Of a stretch of 64,000 bases of DNA, positions 1 through 8,172 are shown one piece after another. The stretch spans positions 124,001 through 188,000 of the forward strand of contig NZ_JANTHZ010000004.1 of the NCBI RefSeq assembly GCF_024752355.1. Direction: 5' to 3'. Each line of letters starts with the position of its first letter. Within the stretch, counting starts at the first letter, position 1. The stretch is from Ancylobacter mangrovi. GTDB lineage: Bacteria; Pseudomonadota; Alphaproteobacteria; Rhizobiales; Xanthobacteraceae. The notes under the pieces are model-generated. The model had not been told where the DNA came from. It worked only from the letters and a program-made list of their open reading frames with translations, and ran no database searches. Position numbers and translations under genes: made by a program.

Positions 1-70
1 GGCTGGTCGATGTAGCCGACCCGCCGCCCCTCGAACGCGGGTGGCAGGCGACCGGCGGCGGGCAGCCGCC
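1..70. other. Window edge, unassigned
   Basis: Seventy bases lie beyond the stop of the MaoC gene. On the minus strand one frame is open to the edge and reads LPPAFEGRRVGYIDQ near the end, which looks protein-like. It could be the start of a further gene of the leftward operon, but no ATG or GTG with a ribosome binding site is visible in it. A plus-strand frame is also open. I do not assign a function. Confidence 0.2.
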
Positions 71-586
71 TCAGCCGCTCTTCTTCGCCTCGTCCAGCTT
101 CGGCCTCGGCAGGGTCGGCTTGTAGCCGCGGCGGTAGAGCATGAAGGTGCGCCTGAAGGTGATCACCACCTCCCCGTCCTGGTTGAAGCCGACGGTCGAG
201 ACCCGCACGATGCCGACGCTCTCGCGCGACTTGGAGCGCCGCTTCTCCAGCACCTCGGACTGCGAATATATGGTGTCGCCCTCGAACACCGGGTGCGGCA
301 GGCGGATTTCGTCCCAGCCGAGATTGCCGAACACGTTCTGCGACAGGTCGGAGACGCTCTGGCCCATGACGGTGGCGAGCGTCAGCACCGAGTTCACCAG
401 CGGCTTCCCGAACTCGGTCTGCGCCGCGTAGTGATGATCGAAATGCACCGGCGAGGGCGCGCCCATCAGCAGCGTGAACCAGGAATTGTCGCAGGAGAGC
501 AGCGTGCGGCCGATCTGGTGCGGATAGACGTCGCCGACCTCGAAATCCTCGTAGAAACGTCCCTGCCAGCCGATCTTCTCTGCCAC
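71..586 (-). CDS. MaoC-family (R)-specific enoyl-CoA hydratase/dehydratase
   Basis: A 171-residue single hot-dog protein of the MaoC dehydratase family, which hydrates or dehydrates acyl-CoA thioesters in the cytosol. The N-terminal half carries the typical FEVGDVYPHQIGRT strand region, and the central part has the substrate-tunnel pattern around LPHPVFEGDTIYSQSEVLEKR (about residues 96-116). Translation starts at a GTG (584-586) with a good GGGAGG ribosome binding site just upstream. It is the last complete gene of a leftward operon that also encodes a CaiB-type CoA transferase and an ABC importer. The likely role is dehydration or hydration of the CoA ester made by that transferase. The exact substrate is unknown; mesaconyl- or methylmalyl-type CoA esters are possible. 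Confidence 0.85.
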   Translation of the reverse strand: MAEKIGWQGRFYEDFEVGDVYPHQIGRTLLSCDNSWFTLLMGAPSPVHFDHHYAAQTEFGKPLVNSVLTLATVMGQSVSDLSQNVFGNLGWDEIRLPHPVFEGDTIYSQSEVLEKRRSKSRESVGIVRVSTVGFNQDGEVVITFRRTFMLYRRGYKPTLPRPKLDEAKKSG

Positions 587-621
587 CTTGGCCTCCCTTC
601 GATCTATCGGAAATCTGCGGC

Positions 622-1824
622 TCAGCGCGCCAGCGCGTCCGCGGCGAACTCGGCCCGCACGCGCGCCGTATCGGCGCCGAGCGCGGGCACCTTGCGGCCG
701 GACGGGACGGGCCGCCCGGCCGGCCGGGGCATCCGGCTGTGCTCGCCGCCGGGCATCTCGACGTCGAGCCGGCGCAGCGCGCCGTGGACCGAGAGGTCGT
801 GCAGGGTGGAGACACGCGCCCAGGCGATCTGCCCCTCCTCGAGGCGCGCGATCAGCTCCTCGCAGCTATGGCTGCCGAACACCTCATGCACCGCGCCGTC
901 GAGCGCGTGGCGGTTCTGCACCCGCGCCCAGTTGTCGGCGAAGCGCGGATCGCGCACCAGCTCGGGGCGGCGCAGCACGGTGGTGCAGAAGCGCGTCCAC
1001 TCGGCGGTCGACTGGATCGAGACCACGATGTCGCCGTCTGCGGCGTGGTAGGGCCGGTAGGGATAGACCGAGGCGTGGGAAAGGCCGTAGCGCGCGGTCT
1101 CCACGCCCATATAGTCGTAGTGCAGCAGCGGCAGCGACATCCACTCGGCCATGCAGTCGAACATGGCGACCTCGATCGCCTGGCCGCGCCCGGTCGTCTC
1201 GCGCTCGAACAGCGCCTCCAGCACCGCGCAATAGGCGTTGGTGCCGGTGCCGATGTCGGCGATCGAGATGCCGACCTTGGAGGGCACCTCGGGCGTGCCG
1301 GTCACCGCGCAGATGCCGCTCTCGGACTGCACCAGCATGTCGTAGGCGCGCTTGGTCTCGTAAGGCGTGCCGCGCCCGTAGCCCATGATGTCGACGACGA
1401 TCAGCCGGGGAAACTCGGCCGTGAGTTGCGCCGCGCCGAGCCCGAGCCGCTCGCTGGCGCCGGGGGCGAGGTTCTGCACGAACACGTCGGCCCGCGCGAG
1501 CATCGACCGCACGAGGGCGAGGTCGCCCGCCTCCTTCAGGTTGAGCACCACGCTTTCCTTGCCGCGGTTGAGCCAGCCGAAGGCGGCCGAGGTGCTGCCC
1601 ATGGCGGTGTCGTAGTCGCGGGCGCGGTCGCCCTCCTTCGCCTCGATCTTGACGACCCGCGCCCCGGCATCGCCGAGGCGCAGCGTGCAGAGCGGGCCGG
1701 CGACCGCCTGCTCGACCGCCACCACGAGGATGTCGGCGAGCGGGCCGCGCCGCGGTTTGGAAGGTCGAGGGTCGGACGGCTGAGGCTCGGACGGCTGGGA
1801 CATGGGAACGGCTCCGCAGATCAT
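622..1824 (-). CDS. CaiB/BaiF family (class III) CoA transferase
   Basis: A 400-residue family III CoA transferase, which moves CoA between an acyl-CoA donor and a carboxylic acid. The N-terminal Rossmann-like part shows GPLCTLRLGDAGARVVKIEA and NRGKESVVLNL, both typical. The likely catalytic aspartate is in the ADIGTGTNAY segment (about residue 190). The ATG at 1822-1824 overlaps the upstream permease stop as ATGA, which suggests translational coupling. A second ATG at 1801-1803 would drop a short leader; the proline-rich stretch after it is poorly conserved in the family. Together with the MaoC gene and the importer it suggests uptake and CoA activation of an organic acid. The substrate cannot be read from the sequence. 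Confidence 0.9.
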   Translation of the reverse strand: MICGAVPMSQPSEPQPSDPRPSKPRRGPLADILVVAVEQAVAGPLCTLRLGDAGARVVKIEAKEGDRARDYDTAMGSTSAAFGWLNRGKESVVLNLKEAGDLALVRSMLARADVFVQNLAPGASERLGLGAAQLTAEFPRLIVVDIMGYGRGTPYETKRAYDMLVQSESGICAVTGTPEVPSKVGISIADIGTGTNAYCAVLEALFERETTGRGQAIEVAMFDCMAEWMSLPLLHYDYMGVETARYGLSHASVYPYRPYHAADGDIVVSIQSTAEWTRFCTTVLRRPELVRDPRFADNWARVQNRHALDGAVHEVFGSHSCEELIARLEEGQIAWARVSTLHDLSVHGALRRLDVEMPGGEHSRMPRPAGRPVPSGRKVPALGADTARVRAEFAADALAR

Positions 1825-2639
1825 TTCCGGCCGGTGACCTTTTCGAGGCCCACCAGGCGGTCGAGGAGGAAGACGAAGATGAAGGCGATGTAGATCGTGC
1901 CGGCGGAGACTGCGGCGATCATCGGATCGACCGAGTACTGCACGTAGTTGAAGACCTTCACCGGGATCGGCGAGGTGGCGATCACCGTGTTGAAGATGCT
2001 CACCTCGACGTCGATCCAGCTCATGATGAGGCCGAACAGGCAGCCGGCGATGATGCCCGGCTTGATGGTCGGCAGCGTCACATGGAGAAAGGTGACGAGC
2101 CCCGACGCGCCGAGGTCGCGCGCCGCCTCCTCGAGCGAGGCGTCGAAGCCTTCGAGCGAGGCCAGCGTGGTGCGCACGATGTAGGGCAGGATGATCACCA
2201 CGTGCCCCGCCAGCATGGCGGCGAAGCTGCGCGGGAAGTCGAGCGCCGTGGTGATCTGCAGCACGCCGACGCCGATGATGATGGCCGGCAGGATCAGCGG
2301 CGACAGGAACAGGCTGGCGAGGAAATTGATGCCCGGCATCGTGCTGCGCTTCAGCGCCAGCGCCGCCGGCACGCCGAGCAGGAAGCCGATCAGCGTCGAG
2401 CCGAAGGCGAGCCGCGCGCTCAGCAGGATGGAATCGACATAGGACGGATCGGCGAGGAAGCGCTGGTACCAGCGCAGTGTGAAGCCGACCGGCGGGAAGG
2501 CGAGGAATTCCGTGGTGGTGAAGGAGATCGCGATCACCACGAACAGCGGCAGGATCAGGAACACCAGCACCGCCCAGGCGAGCAGCGACAGCGCCAGGAT
2601 GCCGGCGCGGTCCCCGAGCTTCTCGAACAGCCCGCCCAT
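1821..2639 (-). CDS. ABC transporter inner-membrane permease, PotC-type
   Basis: A 272-residue binding-protein-dependent permease of the spermidine/putrescine (PotC) branch, with about six membrane segments. The cytoplasmic EAA loop that docks on the ATPase is visible as EEAARDLGASGLVTFLHVTLP (about residues 172-192). The ATG at 2637-2639 has CGGAG upstream inside the end of the preceding permease, 2 nt away. It pairs with the PotB-type permease upstream and the ATPase and binding protein of the same operon. PotC-like permeases serve polyamines, amino acids and many other organic solutes, so the ligand is open. Confidence 0.92.
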   Translation of the reverse strand: MGGLFEKLGDRAGILALSLLAWAVLVFLILPLFVVIAISFTTTEFLAFPPVGFTLRWYQRFLADPSYVDSILLSARLAFGSTLIGFLLGVPAALALKRSTMPGINFLASLFLSPLILPAIIIGVGVLQITTALDFPRSFAAMLAGHVVIILPYIVRTTLASLEGFDASLEEAARDLGASGLVTFLHVTLPTIKPGIIAGCLFGLIMSWIDVEVSIFNTVIATSPIPVKVFNYVQYSVDPMIAAVSAGTIYIAFIFVFLLDRLVGLEKVTGRK

Positions 2640-2641
2640 GG

Positions 2642-3481
2642 TCAGCTCCGCACCGGCTTGCGTTCGAGGATTAGCGTGTAGGCGATGATCAGCACGAAGC
2701 AGGTGACGAGCAGCACGACCGCGATGGCGCTGCCGAGGAAGGGGTTAAACACCAGCAGGAACTGGTCGTAGATCAGCATCGAGGAGACGACCGAGCGCCC
2801 CCCGCTCATGATGCGCGGCGTCACGTAGCTGGAAATGGACAGGGTGAAGACGATCAGCGTGCCGGCGACGATGCCGGGCACGCTCAGCGGCAGCGTCACG
2901 CGCAGGAAGGTGGAGAAGGCGGAGGCGCCGAGATCGCGCGCCGCCTCGCGCAGAGAGGGGTTGAGGTTCTGCAGCACGCTGGCGATCGCCAGCACCATGA
3001 AGGGCAGCATGACGTAGATCATGCCGACGATGATCGCGGTCTGGGTGGAGAGCAGGCGCAGCGGCCGGCCGATGATGCCGAGCATCAGCAGCCCGTCATT
3101 GATCAGCCCCTCGCGCCCGAGCAGCACCAGCCAGCCGAAGGAGCGCACGATGCTCGAGGTGAAGAGCGGCATCAGGATCAGGATGAAGCACAGCCGCTTC
3201 ACGAAGGCCCGGCGCTCGACCAGGGTGAGATAGTAGGCGAGCGGGTAGCCGAGCAGCAGCGTGGCGACGCAGGTCACCAGCGCCAGCCACAGCGTGTAGC
3301 CCAGCACTTCCCAGTAATAGATGTCGCCGAGCACGGTGGCGTAGTTCTCGAAGGTCAGCTCGCCCGCCTTGTTCGAGAAGCTGTCCGCCAGCACCATGCA
3401 AAGCGGCGTGACGAAGAAGACGACCAGGTAGATCAGCGGAATGCCGAGCAGGATCGCCGCCCAGAAGCGAGTGATGCGCAT
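2642..3481 (-). CDS. ABC transporter inner-membrane permease, PotB-type
   Basis: A 279-residue permease with about six transmembrane helices. It has the PotB-like start (a first helix followed by a short periplasmic loop) and the EAA loop REAARDLGASAFSTFLRVTLP (about residues 177-197). It lies 3 nt after the ATPase gene and 2 nt before the second permease, so the three are surely cotranscribed. It forms the heterodimeric channel with the downstream permease. Confidence 0.92.
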   Translation of the reverse strand: MRITRFWAAILLGIPLIYLVVFFVTPLCMVLADSFSNKAGELTFENYATVLGDIYYWEVLGYTLWLALVTCVATLLLGYPLAYYLTLVERRAFVKRLCFILILMPLFTSSIVRSFGWLVLLGREGLINDGLLMLGIIGRPLRLLSTQTAIIVGMIYVMLPFMVLAIASVLQNLNPSLREAARDLGASAFSTFLRVTLPLSVPGIVAGTLIVFTLSISSYVTPRIMSGGRSVVSSMLIYDQFLLVFNPFLGSAIAVVLLVTCFVLIIAYTLILERKPVRS

Positions 3482-3484
3482 CGC

Positions 3485-4537
3485 TCAGCTCGTCAGCACG
3501 CGGGCGGCATCGTGCGCCCAGCCGATGCGGATCGCGTCGCCCTCGCTCGGCCCCGCGCCCTCGCCCGTACCGGTCTGGTGGATGACGATCTCCTGCCCGC
3601 TGCCGAGCCGGGCAAAGATGCGCGTCGCATTGCCGACGAAGACCCGGTCCATCACGGTGGCGGCGAGCTCGACCCCGCCCTGCGCCGCCGCGCCGACCCG
3701 GACTTCCTCCGGCCGCACCAGCAGCGCCGGCTCGGCGGTGCCGGGGGCGACGCGATAGGGAAGATCGATCCCCTCCCCCGCCAGCCTCAGGCTGCCGTCG
3801 GCCGCCACCGCGCAGCGAAGGATGTTGGCCTCGCCGATGAAGTCGGCGACGTAGCGGCTCTGCGGGCGCGCGTAGATGTCCTCGCCGCTGCCGATCTGGG
3901 CGATGGCGCCGTCATGCATGACGACGATGCGGTCGGCCATCACCAGCGCCTCCTCCTGGTCGTGGGTCACGAACAGGAAGGTGATGCCGAGCTTCTGCTG
4001 GAGGTGCTTCAGCTCCATCTGCATGCGCTTGCGCAGTTTGAGGTCGAGCGCGCCGAGCGGCTCGTCGAGCAGCAGCACCTTGGGCTTGTTGGCGATGGCG
4101 CGGGCGAGCGCGACGCGCTGCTGCTGGCCGCCGGAAAGCTGCTGGGGAAGGCGGTCGGCATAGGCGCTCATGCCGACGGTGGCGAGCGCGCCATCGACGA
4201 TGCCGGCGACCTCGCCCGAGGCGACGCCGCTCCGGCGCGGGCCGAAGGCGACGTTGTCGCGCACGCTCAGATGCGGGAACAGCGCGTAGTTCTGGAACAC
4301 CATGTTCACCGGACGGCGGTTCGGCGGCACGCCGGTCATCGACCGGCCGGCGATGCGGATATCGCCGCCATCGGTGTCGACGAATCCGGCGATGGCGCGC
4401 AGCAGCGTGGTCTTGCCGCAGCCGGAAGGGCCGAGGAGGGCGACGAACTCGCCCTCCTCGACGTCGAGCGAAACCCCTTTCAGGACCTTCAGCGAGCCGT
4501 AGGACTTGGTCACTCGGTCGATGGCGATGAGGGGCAT
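3485..4537 (-). CDS. ABC transporter ATPase, PotA-type
   Basis: A 350-residue ATPase that powers the adjacent permeases. Walker A is GPSGCGKTT (residues 36-44), the signature is [14 protein letters not shown], Walker B is VLLLDEP and the H-loop is THDQEEAL. A C-terminal TOBE-like regulatory region follows (from about residue 250). An upstream in-frame start at 4595-4597 would add 20 residues and overlap the binding-protein gene. The ATG at 4535-4537 is preferred because AGGAG lies 11 nt before it and the conserved fold begins at once. It is the second gene of the operon that begins with the binding protein. Confidence 0.93.
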   Translation of the reverse strand: MPLIAIDRVTKSYGSLKVLKGVSLDVEEGEFVALLGPSGCGKTTLLRAIAGFVDTDGGDIRIAGRSMTGVPPNRRPVNMVFQNYALFPHLSVRDNVAFGPRRSGVASGEVAGIVDGALATVGMSAYADRLPQQLSGGQQQRVALARAIANKPKVLLLDEPLGALDLKLRKRMQMELKHLQQKLGITFLFVTHDQEEALVMADRIVVMHDGAIAQIGSGEDIYARPQSRYVADFIGEANILRCAVAADGSLRLAGEGIDLPYRVAPGTAEPALLVRPEEVRVGAAAQGGVELAATVMDRVFVGNATRIFARLGSGQEIVIHQTGTGEGAGPSEGDAIRIGWAHDAARVLTS

Positions 4538-4566
4538 GGTCGGGCCTGCTCCTGAAGCACTCGGGC

Positions 4567-5607
4567 TCAGCGTCGTCCGAGGACGTCGCGGTTCCACGTG
4601 TCGAGGATCTCCTGGCGATGCGCGTTGATGGCGTTCACGTCGGAGAAGCGCAGGTCCTTGATCGAGCCTTCCGGGCCCCAGGGCAGGCGCGAGCGCGCCT
4701 TCTCGCTCAGCTTCACGTCCTTCACGGCCGGGCCGTAGAAGTAGTTCTCGGCGATGCAGCCCTGGGATTCGGCGGTCATCGCGTAGTTGAGGAAGTCATA
4801 CGCCGCCTTGGACGGCTTGATGAGGTGCAGCCGGGCGTCGGAAGCGAGGCCGCCCTCCTTCGGGATGACGAAGCCGACCTCGAACGGATGCGCGTCGGCG
4901 AGCGCCCACACCGCGCCGCTGTCCAGCACGCCGATGGTGGCCTCCTTGCGGGCGAGGATGTTGCTGGCGTTGCCGCCGGAATCGTAGAAGGCCGCGACGT
5001 CGAGCTGCTTCAGCTTGTCGGCACCGGGCTTGAGGTTGGTCACCCCGCCGCCGAGCAGCTCGGAGACATAGACCAGCATCGCCGGGCCGGAGCCGTCGGA
5101 CATGGACGGCCAGGTCACGTTGCCCGCGAAGCCGGGCTTCCACAGGTCGAACCAGGACGTCGGCGCCTGCTTGATCTCGTCCTTGTTGTAGACGATGCCG
5201 ACGGAATAATAGCCGTCGCTCAGCCCGGTGATCTTGCCGTCCTTGTTCTTGTAGACGCCCTCCGGGATCATGTTGGCGACGTTCGGCACCTTGGCCGGGT
5301 CGATGTCGGCGAACAGCCCGTCGGCCTCGGCGACCTGCGAGACCTCGCCGTCGAGCCAGACGATGTCGAGCGAGGGGTTGTCGCGCTGCTGCTTCAGCTT
5401 GGAGACGGTGACGGTCGACACGCCCTGGTCGACGGTCACGCGCACGCCGGTCTTGTCCATGAACGGCTTGATGACGCATTTCTGCAGCGTCTCGCCGTGC
5501 TTGCCGCCAAAGGCGGCGACGACGAGCGAATCCTGCGCGAGCACCGGCGTCGCAGCCAGCGAGGCCGCGAGCGTACCGCCCAGGAGCCAGGAATGGCCCA
5601 GTTTCAT
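4567..5607 (-). CDS. Extracellular solute-binding protein, PotD/family-1 type
   Basis: A 346-residue periplasmic binding protein that delivers the ligand to the two permeases. A Sec signal peptide is clear, with a hydrophobic core and cleavage predicted after the alanine of PVLA (residue 24). The mature protein starts with a DSLVVAAFGGKHGE strand as in PotD-like proteins. A strong AGGGAGGAAC ribosome binding site precedes the ATG. It is the first gene of the leftward operon SBP - ATPase - permease - permease - CaiB - MaoC. Its promoter carries a GntR-type operator, so uptake is probably induced by the substrate. Confidence 0.92.
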   Translation of the reverse strand: MKLGHSWLLGGTLAASLAATPVLAQDSLVVAAFGGKHGETLQKCVIKPFMDKTGVRVTVDQGVSTVTVSKLKQQRDNPSLDIVWLDGEVSQVAEADGLFADIDPAKVPNVANMIPEGVYKNKDGKITGLSDGYYSVGIVYNKDEIKQAPTSWFDLWKPGFAGNVTWPSMSDGSGPAMLVYVSELLGGGVTNLKPGADKLKQLDVAAFYDSGGNASNILARKEATIGVLDSGAVWALADAHPFEVGFVIPKEGGLASDARLHLIKPSKAAYDFLNYAMTAESQGCIAENYFYGPAVKDVKLSEKARSRLPWGPEGSIKDLRFSDVNAINAHRQEILDTWNRDVLGRR

Positions 5608-5655
5608 GAAGTTCCTCCCTTGTGCCTTGTTCGTGGTCTTGGCGTTGGCACCGTC

Positions 5656-5698
5656 ATTGAACCGGATCGCTTCCAGAGCGTCAAGTTATGTGTCGACA
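5656..5698 (-). promoter_or_regulatory. Sigma-70-like promoter and GntR-type operator of the ABC/CaiB operon
   Basis: On the minus strand a -35 TTGACG (5679-5684) and a -10 TTCAAT (5656-5661) are separated by 17 nt. The perfect palindrome TGTCGACA (5691-5698), flanked by A/T-rich sequence, lies just upstream of the -35. The same palindrome recurs at 5888-5895, 5977-5984 and 8039-8046. Confidence 0.6.
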
Positions 5699-5887
5699 GA
5701 TTTGACATTTCGGGCGTTGAGGCAGCCAGGCCGGGCAGCGCCCACCCTCGGCTTTGCTCCGCTGTCAGTTCATGGAAAACATATCGTTTTTCATGATTTA
5801 GGTGGATGAAATCGCCTGAAAACCGGCCGTCGATACACGATCCGCCCGCCTTCGATGCACTCGTTTCCACACGTCGTCGCCAAATAA

Positions 5888-5895
5888 TGTCGACA
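5888..5895. promoter_or_regulatory. TGTCGACA operator in the divergent intergenic region
   Basis: This is a perfect 8-bp palindrome in the context AATAATGTCGACAAATAT, midway in the 431-nt space between the binding-protein gene and the GntR gene. No coding sequence is supported in that space. The short frames there have no codon bias or recognisable protein. Confidence 0.55.
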
Positions 5896-5975
5896 AATAT
5901 ACGAGCAGCCGCATCTCGGACCCGGGTCGCCCGAGGTCGTACGGCCCGCCGGCCGATTCTCGCCCACACCCTATT

Positions 5976-6008
5976 TTGTCGACAGGATTGGCCGCCCGCG
6001 GCTACACT
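5976..6008 (+). promoter_or_regulatory. Promoter of the GntR gene with overlapping operator
   Basis: A perfect TGTCGACA (5977-5984) precedes a -10-like TACACT (6003-6008). A -35 would fall on the palindrome itself (TCGACA, spacing 18), which suggests autorepression. This also argues against the far-upstream start at 5976 for the regulator, since transcription would begin after it. Confidence 0.5.
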
Positions 6009-6038
6009 GGAGGCCCGAAGCCCGGCCGGGACGTGGCC

Positions 6039-6884
6039 ATGGGCGCTGACATGGAAGGCGGCACATCGTTGAACAGGCCCGACTTCGAGCAGGCCGACGC
6101 CTGGATCGCGACCGCACCTTCAAGCCAGTCCGAATCCTTTCTCAATGCCGTGCTGGTGATCCGCCGCATCGTCGCCGAGCACCATGACCGGCCTTCGCTG
6201 GTCTCACGCGTCGCCTGCGAGGTCGGGGCGGAGATCGTCGAGAACATCCGCCAGAGCGGCGAGGATCTCAGCTCGGTCGAGCTCGCCGAGCGCTACGAGA
6301 CCAGCCGCACGCCGATCCGCGAAGCGCTGCTATTGCTGGAGAAGGAAGGGCTGGTGCGCATTCCCCAGCGCCGCCGCCCGCATGTCGCCGTGCTCGACAT
6401 CGCCGAGGCACGCGAGATCTACCGCGTGCGCGCGGTGCTGTTCGGCGCCGTCGCCTCCGACGCGGCGCGCCTTCGCACCGACGCCGACCTCGAATCCCTG
6501 CGCGAGCAGCTCGCGCGGCTGAGCGCGGCGCACGACGCGCACGATCTGTCGGCCTATCTCTGGGCGAATGTCGAGTTCTACAACCGGCTGACCATGGCCG
6601 CCTACAACAATACGGCCAAACGCATCCTGGATTCGCTGCTGCTGCGCACGCTGCGCCTGCGCCGGCTCTCGCTCACGCAGCCCACGCGGCGCGAGCGCTC
6701 CATGGCCCACCATGTGCAGCTCCTGGCCGCCATCGAGGAACAGGACGCGCCGCTCGCCGACGTGCTGATCCGCTCCAACCACCTGCACGCGCTGGCAGCG
6801 CTCGAGCAGCTCTATGCCGATGGCGGCGTTCCCCTGCCGATGCGCTCGCGCCGCCGCCGCCGTCAGGCCGCTGCGGCGGCCTAG
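6039..6884 (+). CDS. GntR-family transcriptional regulator (FCD/VanR-type)
   Basis: A 281-residue DNA-binding regulator. The winged helix-turn-helix shows SSVELAERYETSRTPIREAL, a hallmark of the FadR subfamily. The C-terminal all-helical part is FCD-like, with AHHVQLLAAI and a late RSNHLHAL segment. The usual metal-binding FH pair is replaced by VEFYNRL, so the canonical metal site appears incomplete. The ATG at 6039 is chosen because the operator and -10 lie before it; 6051 is an alternative. It is divergent from the importer operon and next to the M29-like gene, and matching palindromes mark both promoters. It probably senses the imported acid. Confidence 0.88.
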   Translation: MGADMEGGTSLNRPDFEQADAWIATAPSSQSESFLNAVLVIRRIVAEHHDRPSLVSRVACEVGAEIVENIRQSGEDLSSVELAERYETSRTPIREALLLLEKEGLVRIPQRRRPHVAVLDIAEAREIYRVRAVLFGAVASDAARLRTDADLESLREQLARLSAAHDAHDLSAYLWANVEFYNRLTMAAYNNTAKRILDSLLLRTLRLRRLSLTQPTRRERSMAHHVQLLAAIEEQDAPLADVLIRSNHLHALAALEQLYADGGVPLPMRSRRRRRQAAAAA

Positions 6885-6898
6885 TCCGGGCCTGGAAA

Positions 6899-6923
6899 GC
6901 GGCCGGGCGCGCGACCCGGCCGC
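6899..6923. terminator. GC-rich hairpin between convergent genes
   Basis: GCGGCCGGG (6899-6907) and CCCGGCCGC (6915-6923) form a perfect 9-bp stem with a 7-nt loop. It lies in the 45-nt gap between the convergent regulator and M29-like genes. There is no T-run, so it may act as a bidirectional transcript end rather than a strict intrinsic terminator. Confidence 0.5.
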
Positions 6924-6929
6924 GCCGCC

Positions 6930-7988
6930 TCACTCGTTGCCTTCGATGGGAACGAGGAAGCGTCCATTGTCGATGCGCTTGACCCCGTCGACATAGAGCG
7001 TGGGCTCGAGGATCACGCCGTCCATGTGGATCTTGGACATGATCGAGCCGCCGACATCGACATTGGTGCCGAGGCCGAAGTGCATCGTGCCCATGATGTT
7101 CTTGTCCTCGCGCTGGATGCCGCGCACCACCGCCTTGGCGTTGACACCGACCGAGGCCTCGGCCGGGCACATATAGGCGTTCTCGTCGCCATAGGTGGCG
7201 AGGAAGTCGCGCAGGATGCGCGCGTCCACGCCGCCGTCGATGTCGACAATGCGCCCCTTCTCCACCGTGAGCTCGATCGGCGAGCCGAGCAGGCCGAGAT
7301 GGTGCATGGTGAGGTCGATCACGAGCTTGCCCTCGGCCGTGCCCTCGATCGGGGCGACGTTGAACTCGCCGGTCGGGTACAGATAGTAATAGAGCTTGCC
7401 CGCCGGCCGGTTCTCGTCCTTCTGGAAATTGATGATCTTGTAGGGATCGAAGCTGTCGGACGGCAGCGGCGGGATCCAGATCATGTTCTCGACCGAATAG
7501 CTGAAATCGGTGCCATAGCGCGACGTCACGCGGCAGGTCTTGGCCTCGGCGCCGAACACGTTCTTGCCGACATAGTGCTTGCGCACCGCGATCTGCTTCA
7601 TGTCGTCGGTGATGGCGCCGGACTGCAGCCATTCGAGCTTCATGCCGCCGTCGAGGCAGATCGAGGGGATGCCCGCCTCCATGGAGCGCAGGCTCGCCGC
7701 GCAGTGCAGCATGCCGGTCGACGAGCACAGGACGTTCACGTCCGACTTCATCATCGCCTCGCACACGGCCGCCGGCGGGTCGTAATAGTCGGCCGGGCGG
7801 CGGCCGAACAGGCAGAGCGTCGCGTCCGCCTCGATGTCGGCGAGGATGGTCATGATGGCCTGCCACACCCGCGGGTCGTGTTCGGTGTCGGACAGCACCA
7901 GCACGCGCTGGCCCTTGGTGATGTTGCGCACCAGCGGGCGGCGCAGATGTTCCAGGGTGCCCGTGATCAGGCCGCTCACTCCCGTCAT
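6930..7988 (-). CDS. M29-like metalloenzyme (aminopeptidase-T / 2,5-dihydroxypyridine dioxygenase-like)
   Basis: A 352-residue protein resembling the leucyl-aminopeptidase/NicX superfamily, whose members are either peptidases or the non-heme iron 2,5-dihydroxypyridine 5,6-dioxygenase. The C-terminal half holds the family's conserved features: APIEGTAEGKLVIDLTMHHL, HFGLGTNVDVGG, and KIHMDGVILEPTLYVDG with candidate His and Asp metal ligands. Length matches NicX (about 350). Whether it is a hydrolase or a ring-cleaving dioxygenase is not settled by the sequence. Its promoter is overlapped by the TGTCGACA palindrome, placing it in the GntR regulon with the importer. Confidence 0.7.
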   Translation of the reverse strand: MTGVSGLITGTLEHLRRPLVRNITKGQRVLVLSDTEHDPRVWQAIMTILADIEADATLCLFGRRPADYYDPPAAVCEAMMKSDVNVLCSSTGMLHCAASLRSMEAGIPSICLDGGMKLEWLQSGAITDDMKQIAVRKHYVGKNVFGAEAKTCRVTSRYGTDFSYSVENMIWIPPLPSDSFDPYKIINFQKDENRPAGKLYYYLYPTGEFNVAPIEGTAEGKLVIDLTMHHLGLLGSPIELTVEKGRIVDIDGGVDARILRDFLATYGDENAYMCPAEASVGVNAKAVVRGIQREDKNIMGTMHFGLGTNVDVGGSIMSKIHMDGVILEPTLYVDGVKRIDNGRFLVPIEGNE

Positions 7989-8036
7989 TTTCTCTCTCCT
8001 TGTCGGCGAACCGGCACGCTCCGGCCCCGCTGCAAT

Positions 8037-8065
8037 AGTGTCGACATTTTGTGATTAGCGGTCAA
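8037..8065 (-). promoter_or_regulatory. Promoter of the M29-like gene with GntR-type operator
   Basis: On the minus strand a -35 TTGACC (8060-8065) and -10 GACACT (8037-8042) are 17 nt apart. The perfect palindrome TGTCGACA (8039-8046) overlaps the -10, an arrangement expected for repression. Confidence 0.5.
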
Positions 8066-8172
8066 GAGCACTGTGGCGGCCCGTCACCCGTCTGGTGGAT
8101 TCATGCCGCATAATTAAAGCCGTATCGGCATCTTCGTAGGATTGGTCATTTCCCTGGCCGAGGGCCGCGCCC

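Noticed and set aside
5647-5661. TGGCAC-CGTCA-TTGA, a near match to a sigma-54 promoter on the plus strand
   Set aside because: The invariant -12 GC is missing (GA), and the next plus-strand gene starts nearly 400 nt away. A sigma-70 promoter on the other strand fits better.
5604-5969. Short minus-strand frame (121 codons) in the divergent GntR region
   Set aside because: It overlaps promoter elements and operators, lacks a ribosome binding site and has no family resemblance.
7242-7249. TGTCGACA inside the M29-like gene
   Set aside because: It is encoded by VDI codons in the middle of the gene. GTCGAC is common in high-GC coding DNA.
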